Below, one piece after another: positions 25,177 to 33,453 of a stretch of 36,080 nt of DNA (position 1 is the stretch's first letter; every line of letters begins with the position of its first letter). The notes below the pieces were generated by a model. The model did not search any database, was not told the origin of the DNA, and saw only the letters and a list, made by a program, of their open reading frames with translations. This stretch comes from an uncultured Litorivicinus sp. (GTDB taxonomy: Bacteria > Pseudomonadota > Gammaproteobacteria > Pseudomonadales > Litorivicinaceae): assembly GCA_902541775.1 (NCBI GenBank), contig CACBSE010000011.1, forward strand, positions 1 to 36,080. The letters are read 5' to 3'. Both the position numbers and the translations under genes were made by a program.

Positions 25177-26457
25177 ATGCTGACAGCTATCCGAACAATC
25201 ATTGCACGATTCCCAGAACGGTCCCTGGTCATTCGATCTGGTTCTGATACGCGTTATTTGGTGCTGAAGACATGGCATCAGTTGTCAGTTATCGGTGCAG
25301 CGGCACTAATTTTTATCTGGTCGACCATCGCATCAATTGGTTTTTCTTGGAATTACGATGCGCGTTTGGCGGTCGAGTCAGAGCTCGCCATGACAGTTGC
25401 TGCGAATCAAGCATTTATTGCGCAACTCGAGGCCGATCAGAAGAATGCGTATGAATTACGTCAAGCCTATAACGCAGAGATTCGTAAAAACGAGGAATGG
25501 GCCTCGCGATTTAATGCGATTCGGAATGCGTCAAATGTTGTTCTAGAGCAGTCGTCTCCGGAGACTATTATCGCCTTTATTCCATGGTTCCAAAGTCAAT
25601 TGGACACACGCATTCGTGAGGTCGAGCAATCAAATGCCGATTTGACTCGGCTAGTACTGGATATGTCGGATTCAGTTGCCGAAATTTCAGGTCGGAAAGC
25701 GCCGGAATCACTCGATGCAGTTGGCTCGTGGTTGAGTAGTGTCGCAGCAGATCTGTCAAACGCCTACGAAACGCAGACAGAAGCTATGGAGGTACTGCAC
25801 GATACAATGACGCAAACATTGTCAAAAGGCTTCGCTACCATTGATGGAACGCCACTAGCGGCCCATGAATTTGCTGGTTTTTCACCGTCCTTTGGAACAG
25901 GTGGTCCAATTAGAGGGACTAGTGAGGAGGAACATGTTTTTGAAAAATTTCAAGATCGGTCAGACCGGCTGATGACGTTGAGCCAAGATTTGCAGGCACT
26001 GCAGTCATTACTGGCATGCGCACCGCTCTCGTCGCCCGTCGATTACTATAACCTCACCAGTAAATTCGGAAATCGCAAAGATCCATTTACCAAAAGACCT
26101 GCCTGGCACGCTGGTGTGGATTTAGCAGCGTGGCCTGGCACTCGCGTCAAAACAACCGCACCTGGTCTTGTAACATTTGCTGGTCGCAAGGGCGGATTTG
26201 GGCGGCTTGTAATTGTTGACCACGGATGCGGCATTGAAACGGCTTATGGTCATTTGAGAAGAATTTATGTGAAAAAGGGTGATTCTGTGGCTCACCGGGA
26301 TAGTCTTGGCGAGGTTGGCAGCACTGGTCGCTCTACGGGCCCGCACGTGCATTACGAAGTGCATGTGCAAGGCAAACCAGTCGATCCCTATCAATTTATC
26401 GAAGCAGGACGTTATGTTTACAAAGAAAAAGAACTCACAATTGCAGATGCGAAGTGA
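25177..26457 (+). CDS. Membrane-anchored M23 (LytM) family metallopeptidase
   Basis: This is a 426-residue protein with a short basic cytosolic tail (about 1-33), one membrane segment at about 36-57, a periplasmic coiled coil (about 60-110) and a C-terminal M23 domain. The domain keeps the zinc ligands: His311 and Asp315 in WHAGVDLAAW and the H-x-H at His390/His392 in GPHVHYEVH. The YGHLRRIYVKKGDSV and GSTGRSTGPH segments are classic, so it should be an active peptidoglycan endopeptidase. A GTG at 25168 would add three residues. The bactofilin gene follows within 16 bp; such pairs control local cell-wall remodelling and cell shape in other bacteria, the bactofilin scaffold docking to the cytosolic tail. 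Confidence 0.9.
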   Translation: MLTAIRTIIARFPERSLVIRSGSDTRYLVLKTWHQLSVIGAAALIFIWSTIASIGFSWNYDARLAVESELAMTVAANQAFIAQLEADQKNAYELRQAYNAEIRKNEEWASRFNAIRNASNVVLEQSSPETIIAFIPWFQSQLDTRIREVEQSNADLTRLVLDMSDSVAEISGRKAPESLDAVGSWLSSVAADLSNAYETQTEAMEVLHDTMTQTLSKGFATIDGTPLAAHEFAGFSPSFGTGGPIRGTSEEEHVFEKFQDRSDRLMTLSQDLQALQSLLACAPLSSPVDYYNLTSKFGNRKDPFTKRPAWHAGVDLAAWPGTRVKTTAPGLVTFAGRKGGFGRLVIVDHGCGIETAYGHLRRIYVKKGDSVAHRDSLGEVGSTGRSTGPHVHYEVHVQGKPVDPYQFIEAGRYVYKEKELTIADAK

Positions 26458-26473
26458 TAATAGGAGTCAATCA

Positions 26474-26935
26474 ATGAAGTCACCCAATGATACTTTTGCG
26501 GTTCTCGCGCCAAACCTTGTCGTTTCCGGAAATTTGGTTTCTGAGGGCAATATTCATGTGGATGGCACGGTCGAAGGTGATGTGCAAACTGGCCACCTGA
26601 CGATTGGAAGCTCTGGTGTTGTGAGAGGACGGATATTCGGGCGTGAGGTGAAAATCTCCGGCCGAGTCAGTGGTTCGATTACGGCCTCTGAAGTAATTCT
26701 CGAAGAAACAGCGGTCATCGAGGGTGACATCCATTATCAATCGTTGTCAGTCGCTCGTGGAGCGCGTATGAATGGCAAGTGTCAGTTCTCGGAGTCCGAA
26801 TTGGATATCACCGCTCTGAGTGGTAAGAGGCCGGCAGCCAAGGCTGATAGTGCTCTGGCATTTGGCGATGCTGCAATGGAAGCGACGGCGACACAAAAAC
26901 CAGCATCACGCGCTAAAGCACCTTCTTCGTCCTAG
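26474..26935 (+). CDS. Bactofilin
   Basis: This is a 153-residue bactofilin (DUF583 beta-helix). The core at about residues 12-110 is built of short repeating strands: NLVVSGNLVSEGNIHVDGTVEGDV, LTIGSSGVVRGRIFGREVKISGRVSGSI, and VILEETAVIEGDIHYQSLSVARGARMNGKC. The flanks are disordered, and the C-terminal tail is Ala/Lys/Ser-rich (KPASRAKAPSSS). Bactofilins polymerise without nucleotide into cytosolic membrane-associated filaments that position cell-wall enzymes. The start at 26474 has AGGAG 7 bases upstream; the frame is open further 5' within the peptidase gene but that part is not coding. It is sandwiched between the M23 gene and a two-TM protein gene. Confidence 0.92.
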   Translation: MKSPNDTFAVLAPNLVVSGNLVSEGNIHVDGTVEGDVQTGHLTIGSSGVVRGRIFGREVKISGRVSGSITASEVILEETAVIEGDIHYQSLSVARGARMNGKCQFSESELDITALSGKRPAAKADSALAFGDAAMEATATQKPASRAKAPSSS

Positions 26936-26944
26936 TAATCCAAG

Positions 26945-27829
26945 ATGGCACGTGATTCCGTCATCAAGAAACTGATCTCACCTGATGTATTGTTTCATCG
27001 GTTTGCGGATTTTTTTCGTGGATTTTTCCTTGTCTGTTTCGCATTACTTGCAATCCTCGGACTGACGGGTACGGCATACTTCTCTGCTCTGGTGGTCGTC
27101 TCTGACGCTCCGACCATTCCTGCTCACACGGCAAATACCGGATTTAACGCGCCTCAAATCACAGAATTCGAGCAGTTTTCGGATCGTCTTTTACAGGGTC
27201 AAATTCTTTGGCCTCAGGTCGTCGTTCCGGTCAATCTCGCTAAAGTCGATTTGACTGATAAAGAACGTAAAGCCGTTCAATCAGGGTCGGCACTTCTCGA
27301 GTCGTTACTCGCAGCTCGAGGTGTTGCAAAAGATGAGAATCGTCGTGAGAAAGTCGCTCGGCTAATTGAGCACACACATCAACGGCTGAGTTTGCAGCCG
27401 GGTATTCCCGACCTGTCGTTTGCAACTTTGTTTTTTGATCATGTTATGGAAGCATCTTTGAAACCAGCGTTTTTCCCGACCAAGGCGGTGGTGGCTGGTC
27501 AAGCGCGTGAGCGTGTTGATCGATTTTTAATCGAATACCCATTGCTGCACGTGCAGTGGTTTGCCGAGCAAGTGTCGGATCGTGCTCTGTCTATGGCCCG
27601 TGGATCAGATCAGCAAGCGTCGGCAATGGCTGACTACCAGCTTGCTCTTGCCATCTCTGATCAACAGATGCAACGAAATGCGGTATTGACGCTGGTTTGC
27701 CTCGTGATGTTTTCGTTAAGTGCCTTATTGTTCTTGTTAATTCGCATCGAGCGGAATCAGACTTTGCAAACCCAGTACATGGCCAACCGATACGTCATGT
27801 ATATGCCGACACCCCAGTCAGATCCTTGA
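26945..27829 (+). CDS. Two-TM membrane protein of unknown function, next to bactofilin
   Basis: I do not recognise a family for this 294-residue protein. Its N-terminal 25 residues are cytosolic and charged, followed by a membrane segment at about 26-50 (GFFLVCFALLAILGLTGTAYFSALVVV). A large periplasmic part of about 190 residues is mainly helical, with basic segments (TDKERKAVQSGSALLESLLAARG; ENRREKVARLIEHTHQRL). A second membrane segment lies at about 244-266 (AVLTLVCLVMFSLSALLFLLI), with a short cytosolic tail. No cysteine pairs or catalytic motif are visible. It starts nine bases after the bactofilin stop and has a weak ribosome site, so it is probably translated from the same transcript as the M23 and bactofilin genes. 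Membership in that module is inference from position. Confidence 0.78.
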   Translation: MARDSVIKKLISPDVLFHRFADFFRGFFLVCFALLAILGLTGTAYFSALVVVSDAPTIPAHTANTGFNAPQITEFEQFSDRLLQGQILWPQVVVPVNLAKVDLTDKERKAVQSGSALLESLLAARGVAKDENRREKVARLIEHTHQRLSLQPGIPDLSFATLFFDHVMEASLKPAFFPTKAVVAGQARERVDRFLIEYPLLHVQWFAEQVSDRALSMARGSDQQASAMADYQLALAISDQQMQRNAVLTLVCLVMFSLSALLFLLIRIERNQTLQTQYMANRYVMYMPTPQSDP

Positions 27830-28274
27830 GCTAACACCTCTCTGGGGCGCTAGGATCTTGCTGTGATCGGATTGAATTATCTGTCTTTGATTCGAAACAA
27901 TCATGAATTGGTTACCAGTCACGTCAAATCGGCTATCCGGTTGAATTGATCGTGCTTTTTCAACTTCGTCCAACCAGAGAGTAGGCGGTGATGTAGACGG
28001 CAGCAGGAGCGTCAGCGATGACTTGACGAGCCAGATGTGCGGATCCGGTAAAATTGAAGATAACTGAGTGTGACTCTGTTTATTCAAAAGATGCAGTAAT
28101 CTCATCCGATTAATTTTTTAAGGCTAGCGGCCGCGAAAACCATGACTTAGTCTGTCTGCCCGATCGAGCTTGCGACTGTTAAAAAGAAAAGGATTGCTAG
28201 ACGTTACACAACCAATCCTCGTCATGTTCCGGAAAACATAACAAGAGTGAGCATTCAGGAGACGAGTTCGCCCG
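27830..28274. other. Intergenic region without a supported gene
   Basis: These 445 bp separate two convergent genes. A 95-codon minus-strand frame (27818-28105) lacks a ribosome site and has no recognisable family. The right part contains a terminator-like hairpin reading from the copper chaperone gene. I see no tRNA, repeat or mobile-element end here. Confidence 0.5.
28182..28217 (-). terminator. Probable rho-independent terminator of the PCu(A)C gene
   Basis: On the minus strand GGATTG ... CAATCC (6 bp, loop of 16 with an inner GTT-GTGT-AAC mini-stem) is followed by TTTTCTTTTT. It begins about 58 bp after the stop codon of the copper chaperone gene. The stem is short and only half GC, so support is moderate. 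Confidence 0.5.
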
Positions 28275-28769
28275 TCAATGATGCATTTTTTTGACTGACA
28301 CAACGGGGATCGATAGCTTGATTAATTTTCCGGATCCAAATTTAAGTGATAAATCCATCGTGTCGCCAGCCTTCAAAGGTTTGTGGAGACTGATGAGCAT
28401 GATGTGATATCCGCCTGGCTTCATGATTATTGACTGATTTGCCTCGAGAGCCAGCCCACCTTCGACTTTGCGCATGCGAATGATTCCGTTGTCATTAATG
28501 TGTTCGTGGAGTTCGACAACAGCGGCAACCGAGCTCGATGCTTGAATCAGCCGATCATTGGTGTTTGATCGAATTTCGCCATAGGCACCTGAATTCTTCA
28601 TTTGCCCAATGCTCGCACGGGCTCGGAAATTCGATAGAACTAACCCCTCGACTTCGACGGTGACAAACGAGTTGGACCGATGGTGATGGCTCTTATGATG
28701 ACCTTTATCCATCGCCAGACTCTGGATTGATAGTAGGGCAACGCAAAGCCCGGTAAACAGTTTGTGCAT
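28275..28769 (-). CDS. Periplasmic copper chaperone PCu(A)C family
   Basis: This is a 164-residue secreted protein with signal peptide MHKLFTGLCVALLSIQSLA. A histidine-rich N-terminal extension follows (DKGHHKSHHHR), then the PCu(A)C cupredoxin-like domain. The copper site is visible as His88 (with His90), x10, Met99, x22, His122-x-Met124 (YHIML), close to the family motif. These proteins hand Cu(I) to the CuA or CuB site of cytochrome oxidases, or buffer periplasmic copper. The start at ATG 28769 has CAGGAA five bases upstream; the frame extends 45 codons further but that would bury the signal peptide. No sco1 or oxidase gene is adjacent. It is divergent from fdhD across 227 bp. Confidence 0.88.
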   Translation of the reverse strand: MHKLFTGLCVALLSIQSLAMDKGHHKSHHHRSNSFVTVEVEGLVLSNFRARASIGQMKNSGAYGEIRSNTNDRLIQASSSVAAVVELHEHINDNGIIRMRKVEGGLALEANQSIIMKPGGYHIMLISLHKPLKAGDTMDLSLKFGSGKLIKLSIPVVSVKKMHH

Positions 28770-28996
28770 AATGATTTCCTGTGACACACATTGCAGAAAT
28801 ATTGTCTTGGGAAATCGAGGGTAGACCTGGAGGAAGAGCGGGTTGATAGCGCCCAACAGGGTGTACAGATTTGCAATTGCTAGGGGATTGGTTGGGAATC
28901 TCATCGGTGCTAATGCAAATTTGTTTTACTGCTGCGACGCTTGAACTGCAGTAGGATAAACCCAAATCAGGTCGAATAATAGAACAGAGTCCCACC

Positions 28997-29884
28997 ATGC
29001 CAACACTAGATCACATTGAATCCTATCGGATCCGGCCCAATCCGAATGACCCCCGATTATCGCGTCTGATTCAGGGAGTCGATCAATATGGCCAGTCCAC
29101 TGAAACATCCGTGATCGAAGAACGCCCACTAACCATATATCTCAATGCCCAAGAAATCGTGACTGCAATGACCATCGGCGATTATCCTGAGCACCTCGCA
29201 GTTGGATTCTTAAAAAATCAGGGAATGTTGAAGTCTGATGATGTGATTGAAGTTGTCGAGTACGACGAAGAATTGGAAGTGGTTGTTGTACGTACCGAGC
29301 GCGAGTCGAACTACGAAGAAAAATTGAGCAAAAAAACACGAACGTCCGGGTGTGCGGTTGGCACGGTCTTTGGAGACATGATGGAAGGTGTTGATCAAGT
29401 CAAGTTGGCGGCAACCCCTGTCCGCACATCATGGATTTATCGCCTTAGTCACTTAATCAATCGAACCCCAAGCCTATATCTTGAAACCGGCGCAATTCAC
29501 GGCACGATTCTCTGCGAACAAGATAAGCCTCTAGTGTATATGGAGGATGTGGGTCGCCATAACGCGGTCGATAAGATTTCAGGCTGGATGCACCTCGAGG
29601 CGGTGGCGCCTGATGATAAAATTATGTACACCACAGGCCGTTTGACGTCTGAAATGGTGATCAAAACAGCATTGATGGGTATCCCGGTTCTCGTCAGTCG
29701 GTCTGGATTTACGGCATGGGGCGTCGACATTGCGAACCAAGTGGGCCTAACCTTGATTGGTCGAATGCGCGGTCGAAAATTCATTTGTTTGAGTGGTGAA
29801 GAACGTTTGGTCTTCGACACGGATCCTGACGCAGTGCCAGAAGAAGATAAAAAACACCGTCGCAAGAGTGCTGTTGATGAGTAA
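28997..29884 (+). CDS. fdhD: Formate dehydrogenase accessory sulfurtransferase FdhD
   Basis: This 295-residue protein transfers sulfur from a cysteine desulfurase to the molybdenum cofactor of formate dehydrogenase. Recognisable segments are EERPLTIYLNAQEIVTAMTIGDYPEHLAVGFL, the cysteine loop TSGCAVGTVFGD, YMEDVGRHNAVDKISGW, YTTGRLTSEMVIK and GIPVLVSRSGFTAWGVDIA. The E. coli enzyme has a CxxC in the loop; here only Cys119 is present and the second position is Gly. The C-terminus carries a charged tail (PEEDKKHRRKSAVDE). It opens the fdhD-mobA-mobB-moeA run, each gene overlapping the next by 4-8 nt. Confidence 0.95.
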   Translation: MPTLDHIESYRIRPNPNDPRLSRLIQGVDQYGQSTETSVIEERPLTIYLNAQEIVTAMTIGDYPEHLAVGFLKNQGMLKSDDVIEVVEYDEELEVVVVRTERESNYEEKLSKKTRTSGCAVGTVFGDMMEGVDQVKLAATPVRTSWIYRLSHLINRTPSLYLETGAIHGTILCEQDKPLVYMEDVGRHNAVDKISGWMHLEAVAPDDKIMYTTGRLTSEMVIKTALMGIPVLVSRSGFTAWGVDIANQVGLTLIGRMRGRKFICLSGEERLVFDTDPDAVPEEDKKHRRKSAVDE

Positions 29885-30503
29885 TGGAATTTTGGGAGTC
29901 GTACTCGCGGGTGGTCTTGCCACTCGGATGGGTGGTTTTGATAAGGGATTATTGCAACTTGGACAGCAAACGATTCTTGATAGAGTTTTAGAACGTCTCT
30001 ATCCGCAGGTCGACGATATTGTGTTGAATGTCAACGGTGATGTCGAGCGTTTTGGTTCGTTTGGGCTCCCATGTATTGCTGATTCATTGACTGGATATCT
30101 AGGCCCACTAGCAGGGGTGCTTGCTGCGCTTGAATACGCTCGCGAGCGTCAATTTAGTTGGGTTGCTTCGGTCGCGGCCGATACGCCATTCTTTCCGACT
30201 GATTTCGTCGCTAGGGCCATGGGGAAAGCGCTGGAAAGTCAGGCCCCCGTCGTTCTTGCATCAAGTTTTGATGATGAGAAGTCAAAATGGATGCGCCATC
30301 CAACCTTTGGTCTCTGGCACGTGTCGCTCGAGAACAATCTTCGTGATGCATTGCAAAGCGGTATTCGGAAGATCGTGATTTGGACTGATTCGGTCGGGGG
30401 GGTTGAGGTTAAATTTGCTCATGCCTCCGGCTCGTGCGATCCATTTTTTAATGTCAATACGCGGGAAGATTTGGTCGTTGCCCAACAGGAGGAGCAACGA
30501 TGA
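29877..30503 (+). CDS. mobA: Molybdenum cofactor guanylyltransferase MobA
   Basis: This is a 208-residue nucleotidyltransferase that adds GMP to molybdopterin to make the MGD form used by formate dehydrogenase. The signature LAGGLATRMGGFDKGLL is at residues 10-26. ADTPFFP carries the metal-binding Asp, and the family ending is CDPFFNVNTREDL. I place the start at ATG 29877 (MSNGILGVVLAGG), inside the fdhD stop region; the frame is open 28 codons further 5' but that part belongs to fdhD. It overlaps mobB by 4 nt. Confidence 0.94.
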   Translation: MSNGILGVVLAGGLATRMGGFDKGLLQLGQQTILDRVLERLYPQVDDIVLNVNGDVERFGSFGLPCIADSLTGYLGPLAGVLAALEYARERQFSWVASVAADTPFFPTDFVARAMGKALESQAPVVLASSFDDEKSKWMRHPTFGLWHVSLENNLRDALQSGIRKIVIWTDSVGGVEVKFAHASGSCDPFFNVNTREDLVVAQQEEQR

Positions 30504-31000
30504 ATACTCCGGTTTTTGGTGTCGTCGGTTGGAAAAACTCTGGAAAAACGACACTGACAGAACGATTAGTCTCGGAATTGACAGCTCGCGGATTGACGAT
30601 GTCAATGGTCAAACATACGCATCACAACGTTGATGTTGATCGGTCTGGAACCGACAGTTATCGGCATCGTAGGGCGGGAGCCCAGGAGGTGATGCTAGCT
30701 GGAGGATCGAGGTTTGCTTTGATGCATGAATATCGAAATCAGCCTGAATTTGAATTGGATGAATTATTGAGTCGCATGGCGCCCTGTGATCTTGTTTTGG
30801 TCGAGGGTTTTAAGAAGACTCCAATTCCAAAACTTGAGGTACGTCGAGCAGAGCGTCAGACAAGTGTGTTGGCAGAAGAGGACTCATCGATTGTTGCCGT
30901 GGCCTCTGATTATGAGATCAGCGGACTTGATATACCTGTTTTCAATCTCAACGATATACCGTCGATTGCTGATTTTATTTGGAAATATTTACATGACTGA
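30500..31000 (+). CDS. mobB: Molybdopterin-guanine dinucleotide biosynthesis protein MobB
   Basis: This is a 166-residue P-loop GTPase that assists MobA. Walker A is GWKNSGKTTL at residues 10-19. Other family marks are VKHTHHNVDVDRSGTDSYRHRRAGA and DLVLVEGFKKTPIPKLEV. The ATG overlaps the mobA stop (ATGA), and the end overlaps moeA by 8 nt. Confidence 0.94.
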   Translation: MNTPVFGVVGWKNSGKTTLTERLVSELTARGLTMSMVKHTHHNVDVDRSGTDSYRHRRAGAQEVMLAGGSRFALMHEYRNQPEFELDELLSRMAPCDLVLVEGFKKTPIPKLEVRRAERQTSVLAEEDSSIVAVASDYEISGLDIPVFNLNDIPSIADFIWKYLHD

Positions 31001-32279
31001 AATTCAACCACCACCGCTTCGAAATGACTGTTTCGCATTGCCACCGGGCGTTGACTGGACGCCTGTCGATGAGGCCAAAAGACTTCTCAAAGATGCATTG
31101 TCGACGGTTGTGAGCTCAGGTCATCAAATTCCAGTTGAAACTGCTTCAGATCGCATCCTATCTAGCGATGTTGGAGCAGTCAGGTCAAATCCACCGGGAT
31201 CTAATTCAGCGGTTGATGGATATGGTTTTGCGGGTCCAATTCCAGAGGGCCCACAAATCATGCAACTATGTAATGGGCGGGCGGCAGCTGGTGTTCCTTT
31301 TGCTGGCTGTGTGGAACAAGGTCAAGCAGTCCGGATTTTGACCGGTGCGATTTTGCCCGACGGTGTGGACACTGTTGTTTTAGAGGAGGATTGCACGATC
31401 GAGCCAGAGCGTATCGCATTTAATGGACCATTAAAGCAATGGTCCAACACCCGTGAAGCGGGCGAAGATGTGATTGTTGGCACGCCGATATTCAAGCGCG
31501 GGAGACGTCTTACTGCGACGGATCTTTCGTTGCTCGCGTCGGCTGGGGTTGCGGAGATTGAGGTATTTTCACGTCTCCGCGTTGGCGTTTTATCGACTGG
31601 TGATGAGTTGAGAAAGCCCGGAGAGTCAGCTGACTATTGGCAAATTTACGACGCTAATCGTCTTATGCTTCTTTCGCTGGTGCGTGATCTTGGGTTTGAG
31701 GCGATCGATTTGGGTCTTGTGGAGGATTCGCGTGATACGGTTCGGGATACATTGAATCAAGGCGCTGAGTGCTGTGATCTGATTATAACTTCTGGTGGTG
31801 CGTCTGCCGGAGATGAAGACCACATTTCTGCAATTTTGAAATCAGAGGGCCGGCTGACAAGTTGGCGAATAGCTTTGAAACCCGGTCGTCCACTTGCGCT
31901 TGGGGTTTGGAAAGAGACACCTGTGATAGGACTCCCTGGTAACCCTGTCGCAGCATGGGTTTGCACGATGGTCTTTGGACGGCCCGCAATGGAGGTGTTG
32001 GCCGGGGGTATTTGGCGAGATCCTCGAGGCTATGAAGTCGTTGCTGATTTTAAGAAGAAGAAACGGCGTGGCCGGTCTGAATACCTGCGAGCGCGTCTTA
32101 ATGCAGACGGGCGAGTTGATGTGTTTCCATCTGAGGGCTCTGGTCGAATTTCGAGTATCAGTTGGTCAGACGGACTTGTCGAGATTGGGTTTGAGGAGGA
32201 ATTGGTCGAACCTGGCACAGTGGTTCGATACATCCCTTACGCAGATTTTTTGAGGCCTTCTCAGTCCACAGATCCGTGA
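30993..32279 (+). CDS. moeA: Molybdopterin molybdenumtransferase MoeA
   Basis: This is a 428-residue enzyme that inserts molybdate into adenylylated molybdopterin. Motifs: SNPPGSNSAVDGYGFAG near residues 64-80, RILTGAILPDGVDTVVLEED, GVLSTGDELRKPG, ITSGGASAGDEDH and GLPGNPVAAWV. I chose ATG 30993 (MTEIQPPPLRNDCFALPPGVDW), which overlaps the mobB stop; the frame is open upstream through mobB but that stretch is out of frame with mobB and not family-like. The 3' end runs 19 nt into the convergent DUF6505 gene. Confidence 0.94.
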   Translation: MTEIQPPPLRNDCFALPPGVDWTPVDEAKRLLKDALSTVVSSGHQIPVETASDRILSSDVGAVRSNPPGSNSAVDGYGFAGPIPEGPQIMQLCNGRAAAGVPFAGCVEQGQAVRILTGAILPDGVDTVVLEEDCTIEPERIAFNGPLKQWSNTREAGEDVIVGTPIFKRGRRLTATDLSLLASAGVAEIEVFSRLRVGVLSTGDELRKPGESADYWQIYDANRLMLLSLVRDLGFEAIDLGLVEDSRDTVRDTLNQGAECCDLIITSGGASAGDEDHISAILKSEGRLTSWRIALKPGRPLALGVWKETPVIGLPGNPVAAWVCTMVFGRPAMEVLAGGIWRDPRGYEVVADFKKKKRRGRSEYLRARLNADGRVDVFPSEGSGRISSISWSDGLVEIGFEEELVEPGTVVRYIPYADFLRPSQSTDP

Positions 32280-32737
32280 ACAGCAAATGTTTCGAGTGAA
32301 GCATCCTGTGGACTGTTGAATCGATAGGATTCATGGATTCCGGATTCGTTCAACGAGCGGCTAACCATTAACAGCGTGTTGTCTTCATGGTCTTCGCACA
32401 TACTTCGCATATGATCAAGCTCGTCTTGTGCAACTGGTATGGCGGCTTCGATGTCAGGCGCGCCGTAGTGATCTACGAAGTATTGACCGAGCGTTTTTGT
32501 CAGCGCTTCGTATTCTGCTTCGGTGATTGGCGCGACTGCGACAAAAGTTGCCCTGCCGAAAGACTCAAGTGATAACCAGCCATTTGAAAATGCTTGGCGA
32601 GCCTTGCCAGTGAGATCGTTTTCGCTCCAATCCGAAAACTCAAAGCCCCCACTAATTGCCCATTCGCCTGCACTTGCAGGACTCTCAAAAACGTTATCAT
32701 CGGATTCGTCGAGGCGAATCGTTCGCGCTAATTTCAC
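32261..32737 (-). CDS. DUF6505 family protein
   Basis: This 158-residue soluble, acidic protein starts MKLARTIRLDESDDNVFESPASAGEWAISGGFEF. It matches my memory of the DUF6505 family found in formate dehydrogenase accessory clusters; the function is not known. It has no signal peptide. Features are a central WLSLESFGRATFVAVAPITEAEYEAL segment and a His/Asp-rich region (DHYGAPDIEAAIPVAQDELDHMRSMCEDHED). Its ATG overlaps the stop of the ligase-like gene by 4 nt, so the two are coupled. Confidence 0.75.
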   Translation of the reverse strand: MKLARTIRLDESDDNVFESPASAGEWAISGGFEFSDWSENDLTGKARQAFSNGWLSLESFGRATFVAVAPITEAEYEALTKTLGQYFVDHYGAPDIEAAIPVAQDELDHMRSMCEDHEDNTLLMVSRSLNESGIHESYRFNSPQDASLETFAVHGSVD

Positions 32738-33453
32738 GGTGCCATCTCATCAATCAAGCGGTGAATACTTGTCATTCCGTCGCATTTGAGAAGTAAACTT
32801 CCGTTCTCGTCAGTCCCTACAAATGTACCCCGGTTTGGATGGGTGACGTCTGATCCGATCGAGTCGCACTTTGCTCGCCAATGATCCTGTATTCCCCGAT
32901 AGCCTTTGTCTTCAAATGAGTTCAGCCAGACCAACGAATGCCGTGACCAGCTTTCGATCACTTGCGGAACAGTTAATTCAATACATCCTTCTTCGTACAA
33001 CCAAGTTTGTGAGGGGTCTGAGCCTGGCTCAATCGATTCGGGTCTTACAAACGGTAACGTTAGACCAACAACTAACCAGTCTGGGATGGTATCGGGCTCT
33101 GTCGTTGAGGCTTTGAACCGGATACCCCCGCAGCGTGCCGCATTTACTTTGAACTGGCATGGCCACACAAAATGCACAGCGAGCTCCGGTGGCCCGAGCG
33201 CTCCCAGACTATCAGCGAGCGATAACATCAACGCGTGGACAACCGATACGCTCTCTTTCAACGCATTTTCAGGCGCAAGTGTAATTGCTGCGTTTAATGC
33301 GTCTTGGTCTTCTGCGTAGAAAACGACTCCTGGTTCGCAACCCATCATCGAAGCACTGACTGCTTTAGTGAAGGGATCCACTCCTTTTGAGACCTTTTCA
33401 CCGCTCAATAAGGGTGGGAAGGTTGGATCGGTAATCACATCCCCAAAGATCAA
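32734..33453 (-). CDS. Biotin/lipoate protein ligase-like protein (BPL_LplA_LipB_2 type)
   Basis: This 239-residue protein has a degenerate biotin/lipoate ligase fold. The region VHFVWPCQFKVNAARCGGIRF aligns with the ligase motif (K-WPND-x-V-N-GRK-x-x-GI), but Asn-Asp is replaced by Cys-Gln and the catalytic Lys position by Arg. No GRGRRGR adenylation loop is visible. The C-terminal 45 residues resemble the small beta domain of ligases (GTFVGTDENGSLLLKCDG). Such proteins recur beside formate dehydrogenase maturation genes, but what they act on is unknown. It overlaps mrp and the DUF6505 gene by 4 nt each. Confidence 0.72.
   Translation of the reverse strand: MIFGDVITDPTFPPLLSGEKVSKGVDPFTKAVSASMMGCEPGVVFYAEDQDALNAAITLAPENALKESVSVVHALMLSLADSLGALGPPELAVHFVWPCQFKVNAARCGGIRFKASTTEPDTIPDWLVVGLTLPFVRPESIEPGSDPSQTWLYEEGCIELTVPQVIESWSRHSLVWLNSFEDKGYRGIQDHWRAKCDSIGSDVTHPNRGTFVGTDENGSLLLKCDGMTSIHRLIDEMAP

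Noticed and set aside
27818..28105. A 95-codon minus-strand frame between the two-TM protein gene and the copper chaperone gene
   Set aside because: No Shine-Dalgarno, no recognisable family, odd composition, and it runs into the end of the neighbouring gene; treated as non-coding.
28118..28135. GCTAGCGGCCGC, which looks like a cloning-site sequence
   Set aside because: Flanking sequence is ordinary and there is no vector context; most likely a coincidental run.
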